Below are positions 34,676 through 44,360 of a stretch of 64,000 nt of DNA, piece by piece. The notes beneath the pieces were generated by a model that was not told the DNA's origin, ran no database searches, and saw only the letters and a program-made list of their open reading frames with translations. This stretch comes from Stenotrophomonas pavanii (GTDB taxonomy: Bacteria; Pseudomonadota; Gammaproteobacteria; Xanthomonadales; Xanthomonadaceae): the NCBI RefSeq assembly GCF_900101175.1, contig NZ_FNFQ01000001.1, positions 434,001 to 498,000 of the forward strand, in the 5' to 3' direction. The translations under genes and the position numbers were made by a program. Numbering within the stretch: position 1 is the first letter of the stretch; the number at the start of each line of letters is the position of its first letter.

Positions 34676-36208
34676 TTACTGGCCGGCCTTGACCGCCACG
34701 AAGGCGCTGTTGCCGTTGGCCGTGCGGACCAGCAGCATCACCACGTCGTCCTTCTTGAAGCTGGACAGCGCCCGGTTCAGGGCATCCACGCTGCCGACCG
34801 CGACCCGGCCAACCTGCAGGATCACCATGCCCGGCGACAGCCCGGCATCACGCGCGGCCTGGCCCTTGACCGCGGTGATGCGCACGCCTTCGTTGCTGTT
34901 GAGCCCGAACTGCTTGCGCTGGGCCGCGCTCAGGTCGCTCACGTCCAGCCCCAGCAGGGCATTGACGCCGGTCTGCGGCGCCGCCTCGGCCCCGCCGGCC
35001 GCCGGCCCGCGGGCAGTGGCCTGGCCGTCTTCACTCAGTGCGGTCAGGGTCGCGCTGAGGTCATGCGGCTTGCCGTCGCGGTACACCACCAGGTTGACCT
35101 TGCTGCCCGGCGCCATTGCACCGATCAGCGGCGGCAGATCGGACCAGCTGTTGACCGGGCTGCCGTTGACCGAGCGGATGACATCACCCACCTGCACGCC
35201 CGCCTTGGCGGCCGCACTGCCGGCCACGATCTGGTTGACCAGGGCGCCACGGCTGTCCGGCAGGCCCAGGCCCTGCGCCTTCAGCGAATCGATCGGCTCG
35301 ACCACCGCGCCGAGCTGGCCCCGGGTGACCTTGCCGCTCTTCTTGATCTGCTCGACCGCACTCATCGCCAGATCGATCGGAATCGCGAAGCTGATGCCCA
35401 TGTAGCCGCCGGAGGCGGAGAAGATCTGCGAGTTGATGCCGACCACCTCGCCGCGGGTATTCAGCAGCGGGCCACCGGAATTGCCCTGGTTGATCGCCAC
35501 GTCGGTCTGGATGAACGGCACGTAGCGCTGGTCGGGCCCCCCCGTACTGCGGCCGACGGCGCTGACCACGCCCGCGGTAACGGAATGGTCGAGGCCGAAC
35601 GGAGAGCCGATCGCGACGACCCATTGGCCCGGCTTCAGGGTGTTGGAATCCCCCACGCGCACGGTCGGCAGGTTCTTGCCGTCGATCTTCAGCAGCGCAA
35701 CGTCGTACTGCTGGTCGCTGCCCACCACCTTGGCGGTGAACTCACGGCTGTCGCCCAGCTTGACCTTCACGTCACTGGCGTCGGCCACCACGTGGTAGTT
35801 GGTCAGCACATAACCATCTGGCGAGATGATGAAGCCCGAGCCCATGCCACGGCCCTTGATGCTGGGGCCACCGTCCGGCCCACCCGGCCCCTGGCCCGGC
35901 ATCGGGAAGTCGGGACCAAAGAAGCGGCGGAAGAACTCCGGCATGTCATCGTCGCCCATCGGGCCGCGCGCGGCCTGGCGGTTGTTGCGGACGATGGTGG
36001 TATCGACGTTGACCACGCCCGGGCCGACCTGTTCGACCAGGTTGGTGAAGTCGGGCAGGCCACTGACCAGCGGCTGCGCCGGTGCCCGCGCGGCCGCGGC
36101 TGGCGCGGGCTGGGTCTGCGCGACGGGCGCCGGCGCCTGCGCGCAGGCCGCCAGGGGAAGGGTCAGGGCCAGCAGGCCAATGGCCTGCGTGCGAAGTCGG
36201 GGAATCAT
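34676..36208 (-). CDS. mucD: Periplasmic serine protease of the Do/DegP family (MucD)
   Basis: 510 residues. The signal sequence ends LAAC, suggesting a lipoprotein form. The catalytic triad is His in LTNYHVVADA, Asp in QYDVALLKID and Ser in QGNSGGPLLN. Two PDZ domains follow (GALVNQIVAGSAAAKAGVQVGD and VRITAVKGQAARDAGLSPGM). It degrades or refolds damaged envelope proteins. The order rpoE-rseA-mucD is the known Xanthomonas/Pseudomonas envelope-stress operon, where MucD limits sigma-E activity. Confidence 0.93.
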   Translation of the reverse strand: MIPRLRTQAIGLLALTLPLAACAQAPAPVAQTQPAPAAAARAPAQPLVSGLPDFTNLVEQVGPGVVNVDTTIVRNNRQAARGPMGDDDMPEFFRRFFGPDFPMPGQGPGGPDGGPSIKGRGMGSGFIISPDGYVLTNYHVVADASDVKVKLGDSREFTAKVVGSDQQYDVALLKIDGKNLPTVRVGDSNTLKPGQWVVAIGSPFGLDHSVTAGVVSAVGRSTGGPDQRYVPFIQTDVAINQGNSGGPLLNTRGEVVGINSQIFSASGGYMGISFAIPIDLAMSAVEQIKKSGKVTRGQLGAVVEPIDSLKAQGLGLPDSRGALVNQIVAGSAAAKAGVQVGDVIRSVNGSPVNSWSDLPPLIGAMAPGSKVNLVVYRDGKPHDLSATLTALSEDGQATARGPAAGGAEAAPQTGVNALLGLDVSDLSAAQRKQFGLNSNEGVRITAVKGQAARDAGLSPGMVILQVGRVAVGSVDALNRALSSFKKDDVVMLLVRTANGNSAFVAVKAGQ

Positions 36209-36280
36209 CGGACGGCAACCTCCGGGTCGGATGGAAAGAGGAATACGGGCCCCGCCGACGGCGGGGCGTGAAGGCCCGGC

Positions 36281-37162
36281 TCAGTCGCGCGGGCGCGGCG
36301 GCACCGGCAGCTCGTCCTGCAGGCGCGGCTCGAACGGATAGAACGCCGCGCCGCCGGCATGGGCCGGGAAGCTGGCATTGAGTGCGCCACCGGCAGCGGG
36401 CGCCAGGCTGGAGCGCGGCCACGGCCGGGCCTGCAGTCCGCCCACCTCGCCGAACGGCAGGTTGCGATTGGCGTTGGCCGGCACGGTCGGGGTCAACGGC
36501 GCCGGCGCTGCGGCGATGGCCCGTTGCGGGGCCTCATCGCGCTGCGCGGCACGCCCGGCCTGCTGGGTACGCGTGGCGCTGGCACGGCGGGCGTCCTGGC
36601 GGCGGCTGGAGGCGGCCATCGCCACGGCCGGCGCAGCAGCCACGGCCATCGCGGCCGTATCCACCGACGCCTCGGTCACCGCAGCCGGTGCGGTCGGTGC
36701 CGGCGCCAGTTCCGCCTGGCTGGCGATCACCTGCGGCGCCAGCGGCTCACCCGGCGTCGCCTCCTTCAGTTTCTCACCGCCGATGAACAGGGCGACGGCG
36801 GCCACCGACGCGGCCAGGGCGGCGCCGCCGCCCCAGGCCCGCCAGCCACCGCGGCGCACCTGGCGACGCGGCTCGGACGGTGGCACCGGCTCGGCGGCAA
36901 TGGCAGCGGCCACGGCGGCGCTGAAGCCGGCCGGCGCCAGCGCCGGGGCCTGCCCGCGCATCACGTCGCCCAGCAGCTGCCAGCGCTCCTGGCAGCCGGC
37001 CAGTTCGGGGTCGTGCTCCATCCGGCGCAGCAGGAAGCGCGCTTCATCGGCGCCCAGCTCGCCATCGACCAGCGCCGACAGCTGCTCGCGATGGCGCTGG
37101 TCCAGGCGCTGCCCGGCGGGCGATTGATGGTTCTGCGATTCGTTGAACGGGTTACTGGTCAT
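36281..37162 (-). CDS. rseA: Sigma-E anti-sigma factor (RseA/MucA-type)
   Basis: 293 residues. The N-terminal domain (LDQRHREQLSALVDGELGADEARFLLRRM) is the RseA-type sigma-binding helix bundle. A single membrane segment (GGGAALAASVAAVALFIGG) follows and then a low-complexity, Ala/Pro-rich periplasmic tail. It should hold sigma E at the membrane until regulated proteolysis. The start overlaps the rpoE stop by four bases. The periplasmic part is longer and more Ala-rich than in E. coli. Confidence 0.87.
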   Translation of the reverse strand: MTSNPFNESQNHQSPAGQRLDQRHREQLSALVDGELGADEARFLLRRMEHDPELAGCQERWQLLGDVMRGQAPALAPAGFSAAVAAAIAAEPVPPSEPRRQVRRGGWRAWGGGAALAASVAAVALFIGGEKLKEATPGEPLAPQVIASQAELAPAPTAPAAVTEASVDTAAMAVAAAPAVAMAASSRRQDARRASATRTQQAGRAAQRDEAPQRAIAAAPAPLTPTVPANANRNLPFGEVGGLQARPWPRSSLAPAAGGALNASFPAHAGGAAFYPFEPRLQDELPVPPRPRD

Positions 37163-37779
37163 ACGCGGCTCTTCTCACGGGTGGCGCTGCCGATGTCCAA
37201 CAGCGGCCGGAGTTCGGTGTCGATCGCCTCGCGCGCCCGGAAGATCCGTGAACGCACGGTGCCGATCGGGCACCCCATCTTCTGCGCGATATCCTCGTAG
37301 CTCAGGCCTTCCACCTCGCGCAGGGTGATCGCCGACCGGAGTTCTTCCGGCAGCGCGTTGACGGCCTTCATCACCGTCTGTTCCAGTTCCTGGCGCATCA
37401 ACTCGCGTTCGGGCGTATCGGTGTCGCGCAGGCGGGTACCGCTGTCGAACTGTTCGGCATCGCCGATGTCGATGTCATCGGTCGGCGGCCGTCGATTGTG
37501 TGAAGCCAGGTAGTTTTTGGCGGTATTCACGGCGATTCGATGCAACCAGGTTGAGAACTGGGCATCGCCACGGAAACTCCCGATCGCGCGGTAGGCACGG
37601 ATGAAAGTGTCCTGGGCGACGTCCTGACATTCGCTCCAGTCGGCGATGTAGCGACCGACCAGAGCCACGACCCGATGCTGATACTTGCGCACCAGAACAT
37701 CGAACGCGGCACTCTCGCCGTGCTGCACGCGCCGGACCAGCTCCAGATCCAGCTCCTGAGGTGTATCAACATCGGCCAT
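37159..37779 (-). CDS. rpoE: RNA polymerase sigma factor RpoE (ECF)
   Basis: 206 residues from the ATG at 37779 (MADVDTPQELDLELVRRVQHG). The region 2 block (DVAQDTFIRAYRAIGSFRGDAQFSTWLHRI) and the region 4 helix-turn-helix (SYEDIAQKMGCPIGTVRSRI) are complete. It directs transcription of envelope-stress genes and most likely of its own operon (see the promoter at 37820-37846). The longer frame upstream is non-coding. Confidence 0.95.
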   Translation of the reverse strand: MADVDTPQELDLELVRRVQHGESAAFDVLVRKYQHRVVALVGRYIADWSECQDVAQDTFIRAYRAIGSFRGDAQFSTWLHRIAVNTAKNYLASHNRRPPTDDIDIGDAEQFDSGTRLRDTDTPERELMRQELEQTVMKAVNALPEELRSAITLREVEGLSYEDIAQKMGCPIGTVRSRIFRAREAIDTELRPLLDIGSATREKSRV

Positions 37780-37819
37780 GAGGGGCCGCACTCCTGTCAG
37801 CCCAACCGACGTCGGGCAA

Positions 37820-37846
37820 TGAGACTGCCAATCCCGGGAAAAGTTC
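37820..37846 (-). promoter_or_regulatory. Sigma-E-type promoter of the rpoE-rseA-mucD operon
   Basis: On the minus strand, GAACTT (37846-37841), a 16-base spacer and TCTCA (37824-37820), close to the sigma-E consensus GAACTT-N16-TCTGA/TCAAA. It predicts transcription starting about 35 bases before the rpoE ATG, giving positive autoregulation as known in related bacteria. Confidence 0.65.
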
Positions 37847-38014
37847 AGTCGCCGATCACCTGGCGCCGCACCAGCTTTTAACCACCGTTCCGTTAGCGTT
37901 CCGGTCCACGGCCATGGATCCGGGGACGCCACACCCCTGCTATTGGGATTTGACGCGGGGGAAACAACCTCTGGATCATAGCCGCTTCTCCATACACAAC
38001 CGGATGGAACGTCC

Positions 38015-40078
38015 ATGCTCTCAGGCTTCGATGGTCTCCGCTTCAGCCACTGGCACCCCGAGATCCGCGACGACGGCGTGGTGGTTCTCTCCCTGGATCG
38101 CCAGGACAGCAGCGTCAATGCGATGTCGCAGGACGTGCTGCTGGAACTGGGCGACCTGCTTGAGCGCATTGCCCTGGACCCGCCCAAGGGCGTGGTCATA
38201 CAGTCGTTGAAGAAGGCCGGCTTCATTGCCGGTGCCGACCTGAAGGAGTTCCAGGAATTCGATCGGCGCGGCACCGTCAACGACGCGATCCGTCGCGGCC
38301 AGGCCACGTACCAGAAGCTGGCCGAGCTGCCCTGCCCTACGGTGGCGGCCATCCACGGCCACTGCCTGGGCGGCGGCACCGAGCTGGCGTTGGCCTGCCG
38401 CTACCGTGTGGCGTCCAATGACAGCAGCACCCGCATCGGCCTGCCGGAAACCCAGTTGGGCATCTTCCCCGGCTGGGGCGGCAGCGCGCGCCTGCCGCAG
38501 CTGGTGGGCGCTCCCGCAGCGATGGACATGATGTTGACCGGCCGTACCCTGTCGGCCTCGGCCGCGCGTGGCATCGGCCTGGTCGACAAGGTGGTGGCAC
38601 CGGCAGTGGTGCTCGACACCGCCGTGGCGCTGGCCCTGTCCGGCACCACCCGCCCGTTCAAGCAGCGCGCCACCGCGTGGGCCACCAACACCTGGCTGGC
38701 GCGCACGCTGCTGGCCCCGCAGATGGTCAAGCAGGTCGCGCGCAAGGCGAAGAAGGACCAGTATCCGGCGCCGTATGCGCTGATCAGCACCTGGCAGCGC
38801 AGCGGCGGCAAGCCGATCCAGGCCCGCCTGGACGCCGAACGCCGTGCGGTGGTGAAGCTGGCGAGCACGCCGACCGCGCGCAACCTGATCCGCATCTTCT
38901 TCCTGACCGAACGCCTGAAGGGCCTGGGCGGCGGTGATTCCGGCATCCGCCACGTGCACGTGGTCGGTGCCGGCGTGATGGGCGGTGACATCGCCGCATG
39001 GGCCGCCTACAAGGGCTTCGAGGTGACCCTGCAGGACCGCGAGCAACGCTTCATCGACCCGGCCATGGAGCGCGCGCAGGCGCTGTTCGCCAAGAAGGTG
39101 CGCGATGAAAGCAAGCGCCCTGCCGTGGCCGCGCGCCTGCGCGCCGACCTGGAAGGCCACGGTGTGGCCGAGGCCGACCTGGTGATCGAAGCGATCATCG
39201 AGAACCCTGAGGCCAAGCGTGCGCTGTACCAGACGCTGGAACCGAAGATGAAGCTGGACGCGCTGCTGACCACCAACACCTCGTCGATTCCGTTGGTGGA
39301 ACTGCGCGACCACATCCAGCGCCCGGCGCAGTTCGCTGGCCTGCACTACTTCAACCCGGTCGCGCAGATGCCGCTGGTGGAGATCATCCACCACGACGGC
39401 ATGGCGCCGGAAACCGAGCGCCGCCTGGCCGCGTTCTGCAAGGCGCTGGGCAAGTTCCCGGTGCCGGTGGCCGGCAGCCCGGGCTTCCTGGTCAACCGCG
39501 TGCTGTTCCCGTACATGCTGGAAGCGGCCACCGCCTATGCCGAGGGCATTCCGGGCCCGGTGATCGACAGGGCTGCGGTGAAGTTCGGCATGCCGATGGG
39601 CCCGATCGAGCTGATCGACACGGTCGGCCTGGACGTGGCCGCCGGCGTCGGCCGCGAACTGGCGCCGTTCCTGGGCCTGCAGATCCCGGCCGCACTGCAG
39701 ACGGTGGAACCGGACAAGCGCGGCAAGAAGGATGGCCAGGGCATCTACACCTGGGAGAACGGCAAGCCGAAGAAGCCTGACGTGGCCAGTGACTATCAGG
39801 CCCCGGCCGATCTGGAGGACCGCCTGATCCTGCCGCTGTTGAACGAAGCGGTGGCCTGCCTGCACGAGGGCGTGGTGGCCGACGCGGACCTGCTGGATGC
39901 TGGCGTGATCTTCGGTACTGGTTTCGCGCCGTTCCGCGGCGGTCCGATCCAGCACATCCGCGCGGTCGGTGCCGATGCGATCGTCGAGCGGCTGAAGGCG
40001 CTGCAGCAGCGCCACGGCGACCGCTTCGCCCCGCGCCCGGGCTGGGACAACCCCGCCCTGCGCGAACCGGTGGTCTGA
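38015..40078 (+). CDS. FadJ/FadB-type fatty acid oxidation multienzyme
   Basis: 687 residues. The N-terminal enoyl-CoA hydratase/isomerase domain has the oxyanion-hole motifs IAGADLKEF and HGHCLGGGTELALACRY plus the acidic GLPETQLGIFPGWGG. The Rossmann motif VVGAGVMGGDIAAWAAYKG starts the 3-hydroxyacyl-CoA dehydrogenase domain, with HYFNPVAQMPLVEI. It performs two steps of beta-oxidation. No thiolase gene is adjacent, unlike fadBA or fadIJ operons; a thiolase gene lies at 10.6 kb. FadJ versus FadB cannot be settled from length alone. Confidence 0.9.
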   Translation: MLSGFDGLRFSHWHPEIRDDGVVVLSLDRQDSSVNAMSQDVLLELGDLLERIALDPPKGVVIQSLKKAGFIAGADLKEFQEFDRRGTVNDAIRRGQATYQKLAELPCPTVAAIHGHCLGGGTELALACRYRVASNDSSTRIGLPETQLGIFPGWGGSARLPQLVGAPAAMDMMLTGRTLSASAARGIGLVDKVVAPAVVLDTAVALALSGTTRPFKQRATAWATNTWLARTLLAPQMVKQVARKAKKDQYPAPYALISTWQRSGGKPIQARLDAERRAVVKLASTPTARNLIRIFFLTERLKGLGGGDSGIRHVHVVGAGVMGGDIAAWAAYKGFEVTLQDREQRFIDPAMERAQALFAKKVRDESKRPAVAARLRADLEGHGVAEADLVIEAIIENPEAKRALYQTLEPKMKLDALLTTNTSSIPLVELRDHIQRPAQFAGLHYFNPVAQMPLVEIIHHDGMAPETERRLAAFCKALGKFPVPVAGSPGFLVNRVLFPYMLEAATAYAEGIPGPVIDRAAVKFGMPMGPIELIDTVGLDVAAGVGRELAPFLGLQIPAALQTVEPDKRGKKDGQGIYTWENGKPKKPDVASDYQAPADLEDRLILPLLNEAVACLHEGVVADADLLDAGVIFGTGFAPFRGGPIQHIRAVGADAIVERLKALQQRHGDRFAPRPGWDNPALREPVV

Positions 40079-40805
40079 GTTCATCGGCCGGGCCTGCGGA
40101 CCGGCCCCCGCAGAGGCAACGTCAAGTTCCACAGCAGAAGCCAGAGCCAAAGCGGCTCTGGCTTTTCTGTTTGTTGGGCGGGGCGGTGTCGGGTTGCGGG
40201 GACGCCGTAAACCCGTCCTTGGGGGCTTGGCCGCGGCATCCATGCCGCGGACACCCCGCAACCCGACACCGCCCCACCCCTGACAGTTTCCCGGTGACGG
40301 TGGGTGAACTGCGATGGCTGTAGGTGTCGACCTTGTTCGGCACGGATCATTACGAACTGGTGGGTGTCGACCTTGGTCGACACCAGGAGCGAAGCGACCC
40401 GCGTTTGATTTTGATTTTCTTTTTTCTTCTCCGTGGCTGGACGCACACGGAAACTGTCAGAGGTCGGGCGGGTGGGTTGCGCAGGACCGTTGGCGCCATG
40501 GATGGCGCCATCGAGCCCCCATGGGTGAGGGCGCTTTGCTTGCGAAGCACTGCTTCGCAAGCGCCCGAACGCACAGCCGCCAGCGGCTGGGCCGGACCGC
40601 GGAGCGGGGTTTACGGCGTGTCCTGCGCAACCCACCCGCCCGGCCAAGCGCGGCTTTTGATCTTGCTTCCGCCTTCAGCGACCACCCCCACAGCCACGAG
40701 GGGCTGCGCCGTTGGCTGGAACAACCTGTTACCCATACGGGGAATGCCCCCGTCACAGCTGCATGCGATGCTGACCGCCTGATCCCTGCCAGCGAGAACG
40801 CCCGC
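40079..40805. repeat. Composite palindromic element 3 in a 727-base gap
   Basis: Half E has a 5' arm at 40176-40201 pairing with the 3' arm at 40254-40275. Half F has arms at 40466-40486 and 40621-40641, a perfect 21-base-pair stem with a sequence unlike the other copies. The loop of half F contains a strong extra hairpin, cttgcgaagca/tgcttcgcaag (40537-40562). The centre carries two REP-like gtgtcgacc palindromes (40320-40384). The last 120 bases before the pirin gene hold nothing I recognise. Confidence 0.8.
40320..40384. repeat. Two REP-like gtgtcgacc palindromes
   Basis: ggtgtcgaccttgttcggcac (imperfect) and ggtgtcgaccttggtcgacacc (perfect) in tandem. The same palindrome in opposite orientation is in composite element 4 (54883-54906). 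Confidence 0.7.
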
Positions 40806-41669
<864 letters not shown>

Positions 41670-41747
41670 ACATCGCGTGTTGCACACATCCGAAGGTGTA
41701 TCCCTGCACCCGGCGTTGACGCTACAGTCACCCGCTGATCACTGAAA

Positions 41748-41763
41748 TGTGACATAAATCACA
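41748..41763 (+). promoter_or_regulatory. Perfect CRP/Clp-type operator upstream of aqpZ
   Basis: TGTGACATAAATCACA matches the consensus TGTGA-N6-TCACA in all ten conserved bases, and the flanking AA and TTT extend the symmetry. It ends 27 bases before the aqpZ ATG and overlaps where a promoter core would be. In Xanthomonadaceae the CRP homologue Clp recognises this site. Confidence 0.7.
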
Positions 41764-41790
41764 CTTTAGACCGTCAAAGGAGTGCAACAC

Positions 41791-42510
41791 ATGAGCATGG
41801 GTAAACGCTTGTCCGCCGAATTCCTCGGCACGTTCTGGCTGGTTCTGGGGGGCTGTGGCAGTGCGGTGCTGGCCGCCAAGTTCGGTGGCGACGGCAATCC
41901 GCTGGGGATCGGCTTCCTGGGCGTGGCGCTGGCCTTCGGCCTGACCGTGGTGACCGGCGCCTATGCGTTCGGCCATATCTCCGGCGCGCACTTCAACCCG
42001 GCAGTCAGCGTCGGGCTGTGGGCCGGTGGTCGTTTCCCCACCAGGGATCTGGTGCCGTACATCATCGCCCAGGTTGCCGGCGGCCTGCTGGCCGGCTTCA
42101 TCCTGCTGCAGATCGCCTCCGGCGCCAGTGGCTTCGCCATCGATGGCAGCCAGGCGGGTGCGTTCGCCAGCAATGGCTATGGCGCGCTGTCGCCCGGTGG
42201 ATACAGCGTGGCAGCCGCCTTCCTGTGCGAAGTGGTGCTGACGGCGGTGTTCCTGATCGTGATCATGGGTTCCACCCACGGCAAGGCACCGGCCGGTTTC
42301 GCCCCGCTGGCCATCGGCCTGTCGCTGACCCTGATCCACCTGATCAGCATTCCGGTCACCAACACCTCGGTGAACCCGGCCCGCTCCACCGCCGTGGCCT
42401 TCTTTGCCGGCAGCGGCGCGGTCAGCCAGCTGTGGCTGTTCTGGGTCGCCCCCCTGCTGGGCGGCGCGATCGGCGGCCTGATCTACAAGTGGATCGGCAA
42501 CGACCGCTGA
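41791..42510 (+). CDS. aqpZ: Aquaporin Z
   Basis: 239 residues from the ATG at 41791, six bases after aaggagtg; an in-frame GTG at 41782 is too close to the ribosome binding site. Both pore motifs are present, HFNPAVSVG and SVNPARST, with six hydrophobic helices. The Arg after the second NPA and the surrounding residues fit a water-specific aquaporin rather than GlpF. Probably controlled through the operator at 41748-41763. Confidence 0.93.
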   Translation: MSMGKRLSAEFLGTFWLVLGGCGSAVLAAKFGGDGNPLGIGFLGVALAFGLTVVTGAYAFGHISGAHFNPAVSVGLWAGGRFPTRDLVPYIIAQVAGGLLAGFILLQIASGASGFAIDGSQAGAFASNGYGALSPGGYSVAAAFLCEVVLTAVFLIVIMGSTHGKAPAGFAPLAIGLSLTLIHLISIPVTNTSVNPARSTAVAFFAGSGAVSQLWLFWVAPLLGGAIGGLIYKWIGNDR

Positions 42511-42522
42511 TCCATGAGGCAC

Positions 42523-42551
42523 CCATTGCGGCCGCCCTGCGGCCGCAATGG
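42523..42551 (+). terminator. Hairpin after aqpZ
   Basis: A thirteen-base-pair stem ccattgcggccgc/gcggccgcaatgg with a three-base loop, 12 bases past the stop codon. No T-run follows, so termination may be weak. Confidence 0.6.
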
Positions 42552-42706
42552 TTACGTCTGTAACCGCGAATTGTGCGATTGCTCACGTTCCGTTAAGGTT
42601 GAGTTGACCATCCGTGCACATGCCGGAAGGGGCGGCATCCGGGGATGGGATGCCATGCCGCCGGGCCTGCTGGCGGAGCCAAACAACTCATCACCTTGGG
42701 GGATGC

Positions 42707-43165
42707 ATGAAGTTCGTGCCTGTCATCTTGTCGAGCCTGTTGTTCGCCGCGGCCCAGGCCGCCGCGCAGGCACCGTCCGAATGTCCTTCGCTGCCGGCCA
42801 GCAGTGGCCTGCAGTGGCAGCAGCAGGTGCAGGCCGATTTCCTGGTCTGCCGCGCCAGCACCGCTGACGGTCGCGAAGTGCTGAGCCTGATGCTCAGCGC
42901 GCGTGATCCCGCCATTCCGTTGAACCGCTCGCTGCGCCAGGAAAAAGGCAGCTTCGGCGGTGAATCGCTGTACTGGTACCAGCCCGACCTGGGCGGCCAG
43001 CAACCGCCGGGTTACGCCGAACGGCGCATCAGCGTGGTCAAGATCGACAAAGGGCGTTACGCGCAGATTGCGCTGTATCCGGACAGCGCGCAGGAGCTGG
43101 GCTCACTGCAACAACTGGCGCAGGGCATGAGCCTGACGCCGTCGGCCGTGGCCGCCGGGCGCTGA
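42707..43165 (+). CDS. Secreted hypothetical protein
   Basis: 152 residues from the ATG at 42707. A clear signal peptide (MKFVPVILSSLLFAAAQAAA) is followed by a mature part with two cysteines (SECPSLP, FLVCRAS) that may form a disulfide. I do not recognise a family. A sequence resembling a weak CRP/Clp site lies 120 bases upstream (42572-42587). It is probably periplasmic; the role is unknown. Confidence 0.65.
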   Translation: MKFVPVILSSLLFAAAQAAAQAPSECPSLPASSGLQWQQQVQADFLVCRASTADGREVLSLMLSARDPAIPLNRSLRQEKGSFGGESLYWYQPDLGGQQPPGYAERRISVVKIDKGRYAQIALYPDSAQELGSLQQLAQGMSLTPSAVAAGR

Positions 43166-43219
43166 AGGTGACGGGGATGACTGCCTGGCAGCATCCCCGC
43201 AATACACCTCGATCCGCAG

Positions 43220-43291
43220 GTAGTGCCGGCCGCTGGCCGGCAAACCCTTCGATCCTGATCAAAAGCAGTTGCCGGCCAGCGGCCGGCACTC
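43220..43291. repeat. Inverted pair of SMAG/REP elements
   Basis: The first copy (43220-43242, gtagtgccggccgctggcc) and second copy (43269-43291) face each other around 26 bases. They occupy the gap between convergent genes. Paired REPs of this kind form a large stem and can protect transcript ends. Confidence 0.8.
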
Positions 43292-43293
43292 CC

Positions 43294-44145
43294 TCAGAAC
43301 CTGCCTTCCTGGAAATCGACGAAGGCCTGCATCAGTTCCTGCCGCGTGTTCATCACGAATGGGCCGTGCCGCATCACCGGCTCGCGCAACGGACGGCCGG
43401 CCACCAGGATCAGCCGCGCGCCTTCGCTGCCGGCCGACACGTGCAGCTGTTCGCCACCGCCCAGCACCGCCAGTTCCTGGCGCGCGACATCGCGGGCGGC
43501 ATCCTGCTCGCCCACCGTCAGCGCACCTTCGAACACGTAGGCAAAAGCGTTGTGGCCCTCCGGCAGCGTGTAGGTCCAGGCGCGGTCGGGCGACAAGGTG
43601 ATGTCGAGGTAGAGCGGCTCGGTGGCCGGCTGCACGATCGGGCCGCGGGTGCCATCGACCGTGCCGGCGATCACCTTCACTTCCACGCCGGCGGCCGGCT
43701 GCACCACGGGAATGCGCTCGGGCGCGAACTCCTGGTACTTCGGCGCGGTCATCTTCTCCTTCGCCGGCAGGTTCACCCACAGCTGGAAGCCGCGCATCTG
43801 CCCGCTTTCCTGCTCGGGCATCTCCGAGTGCACCAGGCCGCGGCCAGCGGTCATCCACTGCACGCTGCCCGGGGTCAGCAGGCCTTCGTTGCCGTGGTTG
43901 TCGCGATGCCGCATGCGTCCATCGAGCATGTAGGTAACGGTCTCGAAACCGCGATGCGGGTGTTCCGGGAAGCCGGCGATGTAGTCCTCGGCCCGGTCGG
44001 TGCCGAATTCATCGAGCAGCAGGAACGGGTCCAGGTCCGGCAGCGTCGGGCCGCCGATGACACGTGTCAGGCGCACGCCGGCACCGTCGGACGTGGGCAT
44101 GCCACGGATGGTCCGCAGCACGCGGACCGGTTCGGGAAGGCTCAT
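43294..44145 (-). CDS. Pirin family protein, second copy
   Basis: 283 residues from the ATG at 44145, five bases after AGGAG. The cupin metal ligands are in HPHRGFETVTYMLDG and HSEMPEQ, and GSVQWMTAGRGLVHSEM is typical of YhhW/YhaK-like pirins. It differs strongly from the pirin at 40.8 kb, so the two are not a recent duplication. It is divergent from cstA. Confidence 0.88.
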   Translation of the reverse strand: MSLPEPVRVLRTIRGMPTSDGAGVRLTRVIGGPTLPDLDPFLLLDEFGTDRAEDYIAGFPEHPHRGFETVTYMLDGRMRHRDNHGNEGLLTPGSVQWMTAGRGLVHSEMPEQESGQMRGFQLWVNLPAKEKMTAPKYQEFAPERIPVVQPAAGVEVKVIAGTVDGTRGPIVQPATEPLYLDITLSPDRAWTYTLPEGHNAFAYVFEGALTVGEQDAARDVARQELAVLGGGEQLHVSAGSEGARLILVAGRPLREPVMRHGPFVMNTRQELMQAFVDFQEGRF

Positions 44146-44263
44146 GGCGACTCCTGTTGGATGGATGCCGGTCAAGATGGACGCCACGCGGCCTTACGCC
44201 AATGGATGGCACCGCAACCGATTGTTCCATCCCTGATGTTCGCTGCACGTCAGCACCACCGTC

Positions 44264-44282
44264 GTACGACCAAAGTACTACC
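44264..44282 (+). promoter_or_regulatory. Possible tandem operator upstream of cstA
   Basis: GTACGACC and GTACTACC are direct repeats 11 bases apart, one helical turn, at 79-97 bases before the cstA start. No regulator can be named from the sequence alone. Confidence 0.35.
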
Positions 44283-44360
44283 GCCGATTCGTCCTGTGCC
44301 AATTGACCCTGTCGAGGGCACGCGGGACTCTTTGACTGTCTTTCCGGGAGAGAGCACCTC

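Noticed and set aside
38021..40261. A long minus-strand frame opposite the fadJ-type gene
   Set aside because: The same shadow effect; the sense frame has full enzyme motifs.
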